From Bradyrhizobium sp. WSM1743 (GTDB taxonomy: Bacteria; Pseudomonadota; Alphaproteobacteria; Rhizobiales; Xanthobacteraceae), in NCBI RefSeq assembly GCF_000473065.1, contig NZ_AXAZ01000030.1, forward strand, positions 24,063 to 88,062: 64,000 nt of DNA. Reading direction: 5' to 3'. Shown here in pieces: positions 40,904 to 49,669 of this stretch. A program made the translations under genes and the position numbers. The notes beneath the pieces were generated by a model. That model was not told where the DNA came from. It worked only from the letters and a program-made list of their open reading frames with translations, and did no database searches. The stretch's first letter is position 1. Every line of letters starts with the position of its first letter.

Positions 40904-42244
40904 ATGCGACGACCCGATCCCTACATGGAACGCGCCCGCGAGCTCTGCCTTGCCGCCGGTGTCGATCCCGACTCGCGCGTCGGCGAAGGACGCGGCCAGC
41001 CGGCCTGGTGCCTGTACAAGGACGCCGCGCGCAAGGAGCATCTTGCCCGCGAGGCCAATGCGACCGCGCGCTCGATCGCCGAGTTCCGAACGCAGGACGC
41101 CCGCTTCCAGAATGCGCCGCTGAAGGTCTTCGGCCCGCACGAGGACGCGACGATCGCGCAAATGCGCAACTGCATGGCGGTCGGCAACGTCGTATCAGGC
41201 GTGATCTGCGCCGACGGCCATCTCGGCTACGCCCAGCCGGTCGGCGGGGTCATCGCCTATGAGAAGCAGATCAGCATCTCCGGCGTCGGCTTCGACATCG
41301 GCTGCGGCAACATGGCAGCTCGGCTCGACACCCGCTTCGACGACATTGCGGAGATCGCTCCCACGATCATCCGCGACGTCGCCAAGACGATCTCGTTCGG
41401 CATCGGCCGCGCCAATGCCGAGCGGGCGGAGCACGATCTGTTCGACGATGGCGATGCCTGGCGCGAGAGCGACATGGAGGATTACCGTCGGAAGGCGGTG
41501 AGCCAGCTCGGCACGGTCGGATCGGGCAACCACTATGTCGACCTCATGCACGACGAGGAAGGCTTCGTCTGGATCGGCGTCCATTTCGGAAGCCGGGGTC
41601 TCGGGCACGCCTCCGCGACGCGCTACCTCAAGGCCGCCGGCGGCAAGGACGGCATGAACGTCCCGCCCGCCGTGGTCGACGAGGACAGCGAGCTCGGCCG
41701 CCGCTACATCGCGGCGATGCAGCTCGCCGGGCGCTATGCCTATGCGGGCCGCGAGTGGGTGGTGGAGCGCGTCCGCCGGATCATCGGCGGCAGCGTGACC
41801 GAGACCGTGCACAACCACCACAACTATGCCTGGCGTGAGACCCACGACGGCAAGGATTTGTGGGTCGTGCGCAAGGGCGCGACACCGGCGTTTCCCGGCC
41901 AGAAGGGATTCGTCGGCGGCTCGATGGGCGACAACGCCGTCATCCTCGAAGGCGTCGACAGTCCGGAGGCCAAGGCTTCGCTCTACTCGACCGTGCACGG
42001 CGCCGGCCGCTTGTTCGGACGAAGGGAGGCGAAGCGGCGCTTCTCGCGTGACGAGATGGACCGCTGGCTGAACGAGCGCGGCGTCACCTTGATCGGTGCC
42101 GACCTCGACGAGAGCCCGATGGCCTATCGCCGCCTGCCCGACGTGCTGGCGCAGCATGCCGGCACCGTGCGGGTGCTGCACACGCTGCGGCCGTTCGCCG
42201 TCGCCATGGCCGGCGAAGGCGAGTTCGATCCGTGGAAGGACTGA
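40904..42244 (+). CDS. rtcB: RNA ligase RtcB
   Basis: A 446-aa GTP/Mn-dependent ligase that joins 2',3'-cyclic phosphate or 3'-phosphate ends to 5'-OH ends. Visible active-site elements: DGHLGYAQPVGG (104-115), GFDIGCGN with metal ligands Asp131 and Cys134, GSGNHY (206-211), HFGSRGLGH (227-235), NHHNYAW (304-310) and HGAGR with the guanylated His at about 365. All are intact. Neither rtcA nor an RtcR regulator lies nearby. With Rsr it forms an RNA quality-control/repair unit. Confidence 0.95.
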   Translation: MRRPDPYMERARELCLAAGVDPDSRVGEGRGQPAWCLYKDAARKEHLAREANATARSIAEFRTQDARFQNAPLKVFGPHEDATIAQMRNCMAVGNVVSGVICADGHLGYAQPVGGVIAYEKQISISGVGFDIGCGNMAARLDTRFDDIAEIAPTIIRDVAKTISFGIGRANAERAEHDLFDDGDAWRESDMEDYRRKAVSQLGTVGSGNHYVDLMHDEEGFVWIGVHFGSRGLGHASATRYLKAAGGKDGMNVPPAVVDEDSELGRRYIAAMQLAGRYAYAGREWVVERVRRIIGGSVTETVHNHHNYAWRETHDGKDLWVVRKGATPAFPGQKGFVGGSMGDNAVILEGVDSPEAKASLYSTVHGAGRLFGRREAKRRFSRDEMDRWLNERGVTLIGADLDESPMAYRRLPDVLAQHAGTVRVLHTLRPFAVAMAGEGEFDPWKD

Positions 42245-42297
42245 CGCGAATTGCAGGCGATAGGCCAAGCCTCTCGCCTGCATCCTCTACGCTTCCC

Positions 42298-42819
42298 TCA
42301 TCGCGTCAGATATTCCGGCATCAAGGCGCGGGCGCGATGCAGCCGCGCCTTCACGGTCTGCCTGGTGGCGCCGAGCGCGGCGGCAATCTCATCGATCGTC
42401 ATCTCCTTGACGTCGCGCATTAGCGCGACATCCCGATAGTGCGGCGGCAGCGCCTCGAACGCCGCGGCCACGTCGAGCCGCAGATCGGCCTCGGGGCGCA
42501 ACAGCAGTGCGGCTTCTACCTCGCTCTCATCGCCAGCCGGCACAAGGCCGGCCCGGCGCGCAAGCCGCAGGCATTCGCGGCGGACCACGCTGAACAGCCA
42601 TGCCGAAAATGCCAGCAGCGAGCGGATCGTGCCGATATGGCGGAACAGGATCCACAGCGCTTCCTGCGTCGCATCCTCGGCATCCGCCGAGCTGCGGCAG
42701 GTCGCGCGCGCGTAACGGCGGATATCCGGCTGCGCCGTCTCGAGCAGGCGCGCGATCGCCCTGACATCGCCGAGCCGCGCGGCCTCGAACAGGCTTGGCG
42801 AGATCGCAGCTGCGCTCAT
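42298..42819 (-). CDS. ECF-type RNA polymerase sigma factor
   Basis: A 173-aa sigma factor with region 2 (about residues 15-85; DAEDATQEALWILFRHI) and region 4 helix-turn-helix (about 115-165; MTIDEIAAALGATRQTVKARLHRAR). No zinc anti-sigma gene follows. Its ATG overlaps the stop of the tiny DUF2892-like gene upstream (ATGA), so they are translationally coupled. Regulon unknown. Confidence 0.88.
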   Translation of the reverse strand: MSAAAISPSLFEAARLGDVRAIARLLETAQPDIRRYARATCRSSADAEDATQEALWILFRHIGTIRSLLAFSAWLFSVVRRECLRLARRAGLVPAGDESEVEAALLLRPEADLRLDVAAAFEALPPHYRDVALMRDVKEMTIDEIAAALGATRQTVKARLHRARALMPEYLTR

Positions 42820-42923
42820 GACACGTCCCCTCGCCCGGTCCCGGCCGCGCCCGCCATCGCAACGCCCAGCGCGATCCGCACCGCCTGGTGCAGGCCGCCG
42901 ATATTCTTCCTGTAAAATGCCAT
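42816..42923 (-). CDS. Short DUF2892-like (YgaP-type) protein, 35 aa
   Basis: ATG at 42923, stop TGA at 42816-42818 overlapping the sigma gene start. The sequence FYRKNIGGLHQAVRIALGVAM matches the first part of DUF2892 membrane proteins, which normally run 60-70 aa with two helices. Here only about half remains before the sigma gene takes over, so it is a shortened version or a leader-type ORF that couples translation. Confidence 0.5.
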   Translation of the reverse strand: MAFYRKNIGGLHQAVRIALGVAMAGAAGTGRGDVS

Positions 42924-43019
42924 CGCATCCTCCGAGATGAGCCGAGGCTGAATGCCTCGACCATCAAGAGGGCGCGCTGGCCGAAAAGGATTCGCGGGCG
43001 CGTGCAATTTTTTGGGCGG

Positions 43020-44204
43020 TCAGCCTCCGATGGCCTGGTAGGCCAGGCGCTTGAACTCGAAGAAGAACGGATTCCAGAAGCCCATGTAGCGCTGGGCCAT
43101 CAGCACGCCCGCGGTATTGGCCTCAGGGCAAATCCACCAGTGGGTGCCGGCAAGCCCGCCCCACTGGAATTCGCCGGTGGAGTTCGGCGGATCGAACGGC
43201 GTCGGCGCGAAGGTCACGGCGCCGCCGAGACCAAAGCCCTTGCCGGGGATCGGCCCGAGATTGGCGAAGCGGATGGTCTGGCCTGCGGGGAGCTGGTTGG
43301 TCATCATCTGCCGCAGCGTCTCCGGCTTCAGCAGGGCCTCCGGCCCCGGTAACAATGCGCGCACCAGCGCGAGCATGTCCGGCAGGGTCGAGACCAGACC
43401 GCCGCCGCCCGAGAGCCGCGGGAATGGCCGTCGGTAGGCCTGCGGAAAGGGAAGATCATCGGCGCGCGTGAGACCGGGCTTCATGGGGTCGAGCACGTCG
43501 GCGCCATTGTAGAGCGCGACCAGCCTGCCCTGCTGCGCTTCCGGCACGGAGAAGCCGGTATCGTTCATGCCGAGCGGATCGAAGATGCGCGCCTTGAGGA
43601 ATCCATCGAGCTGCTGGCCGGAGACAACCTCGACGATCCGGCCGAGCACGTCGGTCGCCACCGAATATTCCCAGGCCGTACCAGGATGATAGGACAGCGG
43701 CAGGTCAGCCAGCCGGTCGATCATATCGGCGAGCGGCGTCATCGGATTGAGGATACGCGCCTCATTGTAACCCTTGAACAACACCGTGCCGGGATCGAAG
43801 ATGCCGTAGCTGAGACCGGATGTGTGGGTCAGAAGCTGCCGGATCGTGATCTGGCCTTTTGCGGGCTCAACATCCGCCAAGCTCGTCGCTGCCTGCTTCA
43901 GCACCTTGCGATTACCGAGCTGCGGCAGGAATTTCTCGATCGCATCATCAAGCCCGATCCGGCCTTCCTCGACCAGCAGCATGATCGCGCAGGTGACGAA
44001 GATCTTGGTGTTGGAAAACGCGCGGAAGATATGGTCAGGCCGAAGCGCCGTTTTCGCCTCGCGATCGGCGAAGCCGACGCAGTGCTGATCGACCACATCG
44101 CGCCCCCGCAGCACCGCCCAGGACGCGCCGGGAATGATCTCCTGATCGACGTAGCGCTGCATCGCCGTCCGTACGGCGGAAAAATCTGTCGTTCTGGCGT
44201 CCAT
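43020..44204 (-). CDS. Class C beta-lactamase-fold serine hydrolase
   Basis: A 394-aa protein of the beta-lactamase/esterase (EstB) type. Catalytic SxxK is SNTK (Ser64-Lys67), the second motif is the Tyr in YSVATDVLG, and the C-terminal part has the HWW-like loop GLAGTHWWICPEA. No export signal, so it is probably a cytosolic esterase or peptidase rather than a resistance enzyme. Single gene. Confidence 0.85.
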   Translation of the reverse strand: MDARTTDFSAVRTAMQRYVDQEIIPGASWAVLRGRDVVDQHCVGFADREAKTALRPDHIFRAFSNTKIFVTCAIMLLVEEGRIGLDDAIEKFLPQLGNRKVLKQAATSLADVEPAKGQITIRQLLTHTSGLSYGIFDPGTVLFKGYNEARILNPMTPLADMIDRLADLPLSYHPGTAWEYSVATDVLGRIVEVVSGQQLDGFLKARIFDPLGMNDTGFSVPEAQQGRLVALYNGADVLDPMKPGLTRADDLPFPQAYRRPFPRLSGGGGLVSTLPDMLALVRALLPGPEALLKPETLRQMMTNQLPAGQTIRFANLGPIPGKGFGLGGAVTFAPTPFDPPNSTGEFQWGGLAGTHWWICPEANTAGVLMAQRYMGFWNPFFFEFKRLAYQAIGG

Positions 44205-44273
44205 GTGTTTCCCCCAGTTCTGGTTGGGATGGATATAACGAGATTTTCCGGGATATGCAGCCTACCGCGCAGC

Positions 44274-44966
44274 TCATCCCTGCTTCATGAGCGCGGTGAC
44301 GTATAGGCGACGACGGATTTTCATTCCCTGCCGCTGGTACAGCGCGATCGCAGACGTATTGTTCGAGAACACGTGCAGGAACGGTATTTCGCCGCGCGCT
44401 TCGATCCGGCGCGCGACCGCCGCGAGCAGCGCCTGTGCATAGCCGCGCCCGCGATAGTCCGGATGCACGCAGACGGCCGTCATCTCGACGAACCTTCCCG
44501 GCTTCATCCGCTCCCCTGTCATCGCGACCAATTCGTTGCCGACGCGGATGCCGAGGAAAGTGCCGAGCTCATGGGTACGCAATGCGAATGGACCGGGCTT
44601 GGTCAGCTCCGTCAGCGCCATCATGGCGGGAACGTCGGCAGCAGCCAATGTGACGATCTCGGCATCGCGAAGCGGACTGTCGGCGGGCGAGCCGATCATC
44701 TGCTCACCGGTGTCGGCAAGAACGACCTTGAACCCGGCGGGAACGTCAACCGGCTCCAGCGTAAACAGCGCCGCGACTTGCGAGGGTGACATGAGATCGC
44801 CGAGCGCTGCAAAACTTGCCGCGGACATGTCGACCGTGTCTGCAAAGGGCGTCATATCCACGGGATAGCGCAGCGCCTGCGGGCCGCCCTCCGCCAGGTG
44901 CTTCTGGCTCGTCGTCAACGCGCTCCAGATCGGACGATCCAGCAGCGCCACGTCACTGTCGGACAC
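44274..44966 (-). CDS. GNAT family N-acetyltransferase
   Basis: A 230-aa protein with the acetyl-CoA-binding motif in VCVHPDYRGRGYAQALLAAVARR (about residues 168-190) and the late FLHVFSNNTSAIALYQRQG. FR47-like subgroup. GTG start at 44966, 3 nt after the stop of the Lin0512 gene upstream, so the two are co-transcribed. Substrate unknown. Confidence 0.85.
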   Translation of the reverse strand: MSDSDVALLDRPIWSALTTSQKHLAEGGPQALRYPVDMTPFADTVDMSAASFAALGDLMSPSQVAALFTLEPVDVPAGFKVVLADTGEQMIGSPADSPLRDAEIVTLAAADVPAMMALTELTKPGPFALRTHELGTFLGIRVGNELVAMTGERMKPGRFVEMTAVCVHPDYRGRGYAQALLAAVARRIEARGEIPFLHVFSNNTSAIALYQRQGMKIRRRLYVTALMKQG

Positions 44967-44969
44967 CGC

Positions 44970-45317
44970 CTAGTCCTTATCGAAGCTGACGATGACGGCA
45001 GCATTGGCAATGAGGATGGGATCGTTGGCGACTTCCGTGGCCGAAGGGATCTCCAGCCCACCCTTGACCGCAGTCACGGTCACGGTGCCGTAAGGCAGCT
45101 CCTTGGCGACGGCTTCCTTGTCCACCGCCTCGGGGTTGGGCACGCCGATCGTGACATCGACGAACATATCGTTCGCAGTCTTGCCGATCATCCGGAAGAA
45201 ACCGAGGCTCGAATGCCTAATGGCATCCGACACTGCGCGCTTGGCCGCCTTGGTGGCATCCCTGCCGTGGACGTCGACGCCCATGCCCATCTCGGTGACA
45301 CAACGAACGCGAGTCAT
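44970..45317 (-). CDS. Lin0512 family protein
   Basis: A 115-aa protein of the Lin0512 family. It contains GMGVDVHGRDATKAAKRAVSDAIRHSSLGF near the start, FVDVTIGVPNPEAVD in the middle and ends with an acidic tail (NAAVIVSFDKD). The family is conserved but its function is unknown; the ring-like fold suggests an enzyme. The start ATG at 45317 begins with the conserved RVRCVTEMGMG. Operon with the GNAT gene. Confidence 0.8.
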   Translation of the reverse strand: MTRVRCVTEMGMGVDVHGRDATKAAKRAVSDAIRHSSLGFFRMIGKTANDMFVDVTIGVPNPEAVDKEAVAKELPYGTVTVTAVKGGLEIPSATEVANDPILIANAAVIVSFDKD

Positions 45318-45389
45318 TTCATAGTCCTGTGGTTGGTTGGGTGATCGGATGATTGGGAGTGTCGATGATATCGGATCGCGAGACAAGTG

Positions 45390-45575
45390 CTCCTCTCGTG
45401 TCCCGGACGCGCTGCAACGCCATGGCGTGTCGAAGACGTGCGTAAACGCGCTTGTGGCGTTGCTGCGCAGAGCCGAAACCCAAGAAAGCGACAGAGTTCG
45501 CTGATGCATGGGCCCCGGCTCTGCAGCGCACCGCTGAAGGAGCGCTGCGCTGCGTCCGGGGCACAGGACTGAAGT
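45390..45575. repeat. Intergenic repeat between the Lin0512 gene and the TPP enzyme
   Basis: GC-rich DNA with a strong palindrome around GCAGCGCACCGCTGAAGGAGCGCTGCGCTGC (two short halves GCAGCGC and GCGCTGC at about 45523-45552) and the words TCGTGTCCCGGACGCGC and TGCGTCCGGGGCACAGGA at its ends, a pattern I associate with dispersed rhizobial repeats. No gene seen. Confidence 0.55.
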
Positions 45576-45577
45576 CT

Positions 45578-47239
45578 TCACGCCTTCGACTTTTCGTGCC
45601 CGCGCAGTTCGTCGACCAGCACCCGCACGTTCTCCGAATAATCGATCGGGATCGAGACCAGGTGCACGCCGCCCTCGTTGAAGGCCGCCTCCAGAGTCGG
45701 ACCAAAGCTGTCGATCGTCTCGATCCGATGCCCTTTCGCCCCGTAAGCCCCCGCGTAGAGGACGAAGTCGGGATTGCCAAAAGTCATGCCGTAATCGGCG
45801 AAATGATCTACGGCCTGCTTCCAGCGGATCATGCCGTAGGCGTTGTCCTCCAGCACCAGCACGACCAGATTGAGCTTGAGGCGGACCGCCGTCTCCATCT
45901 CCTGGCTGTTCATCATGAAGCCGCCGTCGCCCGCGACGGCGAGCACGCGGCGGTCGGGATGGAGCATCGCGGCCATCATCGCCGACGGCAGGCCGGCGCC
46001 CATGGTCGCCAGCGCATTATCGAGCAGTAGCGTATTGGCGAGGCGGGTGCGGTAGTTGCGCGCGAACCAGATCTTGTACATGCCGTTGTCGAGCGCGACG
46101 ATGCCGTTCTCGGGGATCACCTGGCGGATATCGTGCACGATACGCTGCGGCGTCGGCGGCCAGCGCGTCTCTGTGGCACGGTCGGCAATGTGGCCGAGAA
46201 TTCCTTCGCGCAGCGGCAACAGCGCCGCAGCCTGCGGCAGCTTGCCTTCGAGGCGATCGGCGAGCAGCTCCAGGCTCGGACCGACATCGCCGACGACCTC
46301 GGCGTCCGGAAAATAGACCTGCTCGACGCTCGCCGGCGTGTAGCTGACGTGAATGACCTTCGGGCCCGAGGGGCCCATGATGAAGGGGGGCTTCTCGACG
46401 GGATCGTGCCCGATGGCGACGATCAGGTCGGCGGCATCGATCGCGTCGTGGACGTAATCGCGCTCCGACAGCGCCGCAGTGCCCATGTAGAGATTGGTGC
46501 CGCCGGGCACGGTCCCCTTGCCCATCTGCGTCGTGAAGAACGGAATGCCGGTCCGCCGCACGAAGCTTGCGATGCCATGCGTCGACCGCGGCCGGCTGGT
46601 CGCGGCCCCCATCATCACCAGCGGGCGCTTTGCGGCGAGGATCATCTCGGCGGCGCGGTCGAGCGCGGCGCGATGGGCGACCGGGATTTCGATCGGATGC
46701 ACGGGGATCACCGGGACATCAGGCACCTCGTCACCCGCGATGTCCTCGGGCAGTTCGAGGTGCACCGGCCCGGGACGCTCCTCCATCGCCGCGCGGAACG
46801 CATCGCGCACCACGGTCGGAATACTGGAGGCGCTGACGATCTGCCGCGACAGCTTTGTCAGCGGCTTCATGGTTGCGACCACATCCACGATCTGGAAGCG
46901 GGCCTGCCGGCTGCTCATGATCGGCTTCTGGCCGGTGATCAGGATCATTGGCATCGCACCGAGATGCGCATAAGCCGCGCCTGTGGATAGATTGAGGGCG
47001 CCAGGTCCAAGTGTCGACAGACAAACACCGGGCCTGCCGGTCAGCCGCCCATATGTGGCGGCCATGAAGGCGGCGGCCTGCTCGTGGCGAGTCAGGATCA
47101 GCTCGATCTTGGAACTGCGCAGCGACTCGACCAAGTCGAGATTCTCTTCCCCGGGAATGCCGAAAATTCTGTCGACACCCTCATTCTCCAGCGCTGCAAC
47201 GAACAGATCCGATCCCTTCACCTTGTCCTGCCCGCCCAT
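45578..47239 (-). CDS. Thiamine pyrophosphate enzyme, acetolactate synthase large-subunit type
   Basis: A 553-aa TPP-dependent enzyme. N-terminal GIPGEENLDLVESLR and RHEQAAAFMAATYGRLTGRPG with the catalytic Glu; C-terminal GDGGFMMNSQEMETAVRLKLN, the GDG-N26-NN TPP-binding motif, ending VLVLEDNAYGMI. This matches acetolactate synthase large subunits. No small regulatory subunit gene is adjacent, and related 2-oxoacid decarboxylases are possible. Start ATG at 47239 has GGGAG 6 nt upstream; the frame continues to 47503 with unrelated residues. Confidence 0.82.
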   Translation of the reverse strand: MGGQDKVKGSDLFVAALENEGVDRIFGIPGEENLDLVESLRSSKIELILTRHEQAAAFMAATYGRLTGRPGVCLSTLGPGALNLSTGAAYAHLGAMPMILITGQKPIMSSRQARFQIVDVVATMKPLTKLSRQIVSASSIPTVVRDAFRAAMEERPGPVHLELPEDIAGDEVPDVPVIPVHPIEIPVAHRAALDRAAEMILAAKRPLVMMGAATSRPRSTHGIASFVRRTGIPFFTTQMGKGTVPGGTNLYMGTAALSERDYVHDAIDAADLIVAIGHDPVEKPPFIMGPSGPKVIHVSYTPASVEQVYFPDAEVVGDVGPSLELLADRLEGKLPQAAALLPLREGILGHIADRATETRWPPTPQRIVHDIRQVIPENGIVALDNGMYKIWFARNYRTRLANTLLLDNALATMGAGLPSAMMAAMLHPDRRVLAVAGDGGFMMNSQEMETAVRLKLNLVVLVLEDNAYGMIRWKQAVDHFADYGMTFGNPDFVLYAGAYGAKGHRIETIDSFGPTLEAAFNEGGVHLVSIPIDYSENVRVLVDELRGHEKSKA

Positions 47240-47513
47240 GTCGTCTCCCGCCCTTTGCGCATCCCGCGCTCCGGGAGCACTCGTATCGTAGCCGTCCATC
47301 GCTCCAGCACAACCCACAATGCAGTGTGGTCCGGGCTCAAACACTTCGCGCAACCGAGTCAGGTGACTGGCCTTCCTTTCGAGCCGAAGTTCCTCACCCA
47401 ACAAATCAGCACCAAATGGCCGCATATGAGTCCGCAACTTTTCGCGGCGTGGAGGATTCATGGGCAGCGACTTTTCTGTCGCGATCTCAACTGCCAACCT
47501 CAAAGGAGTTCAC

Positions 47514-47816
47514 ATGGCTCTTATCGGAAACCTGCTCGGCACCGTCGACGGCCTGCTTGGAACAGCAACGGGTACGCTGTCAGGCGTCGCTGATGCAGGT
47601 GGAAGTGCAACGGCCGGCGCCAGCGGCTCGGTCGATCTGTCGCACACGCTCGATGTGGGAGCGCTGATCGAAACCAACCCCAGCATTGACGTCTCCGCGT
47701 CAGGTCTTGCGGGAACTGGCGGCATCGACGCCTCGATTTCCGCGCCGACGGCGGTCGGCCTCAGTGCGGACGTCGGCCATCTCGATGTCGGTGGCCTCCT
47801 TCACGGTCTGGTCTGA
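47514..47816 (+). CDS. Small glycine/alanine-rich protein, candidate type I secretion cargo
   Basis: A 100-aa acidic, low-complexity protein (ALIGNLLGTVDGLLGTATGT; later ASGSVDLSHTLDVGALIE; end HLDVGGLLHGLV). No signal peptide, no Cys, no RTX nonapeptide. An AAAGGAG site (47502-47508) precedes the ATG at 47514. It lies 110 nt before a type I secretion ABC gene on the same strand, and its GGLLH tail motif recurs in the large protein at the other end of the operon. Secretion is inferred. Confidence 0.65.
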   Translation: MALIGNLLGTVDGLLGTATGTLSGVADAGGSATAGASGSVDLSHTLDVGALIETNPSIDVSASGLAGTGGIDASISAPTAVGLSADVGHLDVGGLLHGLV

Positions 47817-47926
47817 ATACTCTTTCCCAGATGACGATAGTGACGTGGGGCGTCGGCCCCACGTCAACCCATGCCTAGCCGCCAGCGTCCTGGCGCAGAC
47901 TCTTTCGACACCTTAAGGACATTCGA

Positions 47927-49669
47927 ATGGCGGCAGCGGTCTTGACGGTCGCAGACGAGGCGGCAGAGCAGCCCTATCGTCGCGGCGACGACGTGCGCGA
48001 GGCGCTCAAGAAGCTCTGGCCGCATTTCCTCTGGGCGGGATTGTTCTCGAGTGCGATCAACCTGCTCTATCTCTCGTCGCCGCTGTATCTGATGCAGGTC
48101 TATAACCGCGTCCTGCTCAACGAGAACATCTCCACCCTCGTCCTTCTCACCCTTATCCTCGCCATCGCGCTGCTGACCATGGCCGGGCTCGACGCGGTGC
48201 GGGCCTGGATCCTGATCCGCTGCGGCATCCGCCTCGACATGGCGCTGTCGACGCGCGTGTTCGAGGCGCTGGTGGTACGATCGGCCGAGCGCGGCGCCTC
48301 GCGCGGCGCACAGCAACTGCGCGATCTCGACCAGTTCCGTACCTTCGTGACGGGCTCCGGAATCTACTTCGCGTTCGACCTGCCGTGGATTCCGATCTAT
48401 TTGCTGCTGCTGTTCTTCATCCATCCCCTGCTCGGCCTCGTCGCCACCATCGGCGCGCTGTTGCTGCTGGGACTAGCCGGCGTGAACGAAGTCCTGACCC
48501 GCAATCCGATGAAACAGGCCGAGGCGTCCGGCAACCAGTCCTACGTCTTCACCGAGAATGTGCTGCGCCATGCCGACGTGATCCGCGCCATGGGCATGCA
48601 GCCCGCGGTCGAGCCCAACTGGCAGAGCCAGCGCTCGGCGATGCTGGTGCAGCAGGCCGTCGCCAGCGACAAGAACGCGGTGATGACCTCGTCGATCCGA
48701 TTCTTCCGCCTGCTGCTGCAATCCCTCATGCTCGGCACCGGCGCCTGGCTCGCCATCGACCATGCCATCACGCCTGCGACCATCTTCGCCGCCAGCATCG
48801 TCATGGGCCGCGCGCTGGTGCCGGTCGAGCAGGCCGTCGGCACCTGGAAGCAGTTCATCGGCGCGCGCGACGCCTATGCGCAGGTCCGCGACCTGCTCGC
48901 CACCGTCGATCTGACCACCCCACAGACGATCGTGCCGAAGCAGCGCAACACCGTCGAAGTACGTGAGCTCGTCTGCGAACTGCCGTCGCGGCCCGAACCG
49001 GTGCTCAAGGGCCTGTCCTTCGAGCTTGCCGGCGGCCAGGCGCTCGGCATCGTCGGCCCGAGCGGCTCGGGCAAGAGCACGCTGGCGCGGCTGCTCGTCG
49101 GCGCGATGGCGCCCGCTGCCGGGCGGCTGCGTTTCGGCGGACTCGACTACAATCACTGGGATCCCGTCGAATTCGGCCGTCACGTCGGCTATCTGCCGCA
49201 GGATGTCGGCCTGTTCGCCGGCACCGTACGCGAGAATATCGCGCGCTTCGGCGATGCCTCGACCGAGGAGATCATCGACGCCGCCATCCGTGCCGGCATC
49301 CACGACATGGTGCTTGATCTGCCGCGGCAGTATGACACGCGGCTCGGCGTCGGCGGCGTCGGCCTCTCTGGCGGACAGCGCCAGCGGCTCGGTCTCGCGC
49401 GCGCCCTGCTCGGCCGGCCGCCGCTGCTGGTGCTGGATGAGCCCAATGCCAATCTCGATGCCCCCGGCGAGGAGGCGCTGAAGGCTGCGCTACTCAGCGC
49501 CAAGGCCGACGGCGCAGCGGTGATCGTCATCACGCACCGCACCACAATCCTCGACACCGTCGACGTCATGATGGTGCTGCGCAACGGCATGCTCGACATG
49601 CTCGGCCCGCCTGGCGAGGTCTATCAGGCCTTGCAACAGCAGGCCGCCGCCAGGGCGGCCGCATCATGA
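47927..49669 (+). CDS. Type I secretion system permease/ATPase (PrsD-like)
   Basis: A 580-aa fused ABC exporter: six TM helices (about residues 30-330), then an ATPase with Walker A GPSGSGKSTLARLL (about 373-386), signature LSGGQRQRLGLARAL, Walker B LLVLDEPNANLD and H-loop ITHRT. It lacks an N-terminal C39 peptidase, so cargo is not leader-cleaved by it. PrsD/RaxB-like family. The stop overlaps the HlyD gene by 4 nt (ATGA). Confidence 0.93.
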   Translation: MAAAVLTVADEAAEQPYRRGDDVREALKKLWPHFLWAGLFSSAINLLYLSSPLYLMQVYNRVLLNENISTLVLLTLILAIALLTMAGLDAVRAWILIRCGIRLDMALSTRVFEALVVRSAERGASRGAQQLRDLDQFRTFVTGSGIYFAFDLPWIPIYLLLLFFIHPLLGLVATIGALLLLGLAGVNEVLTRNPMKQAEASGNQSYVFTENVLRHADVIRAMGMQPAVEPNWQSQRSAMLVQQAVASDKNAVMTSSIRFFRLLLQSLMLGTGAWLAIDHAITPATIFAASIVMGRALVPVEQAVGTWKQFIGARDAYAQVRDLLATVDLTTPQTIVPKQRNTVEVRELVCELPSRPEPVLKGLSFELAGGQALGIVGPSGSGKSTLARLLVGAMAPAAGRLRFGGLDYNHWDPVEFGRHVGYLPQDVGLFAGTVRENIARFGDASTEEIIDAAIRAGIHDMVLDLPRQYDTRLGVGGVGLSGGQRQRLGLARALLGRPPLLVLDEPNANLDAPGEEALKAALLSAKADGAAVIVITHRTTILDTVDVMMVLRNGMLDMLGPPGEVYQALQQQAAARAAAS

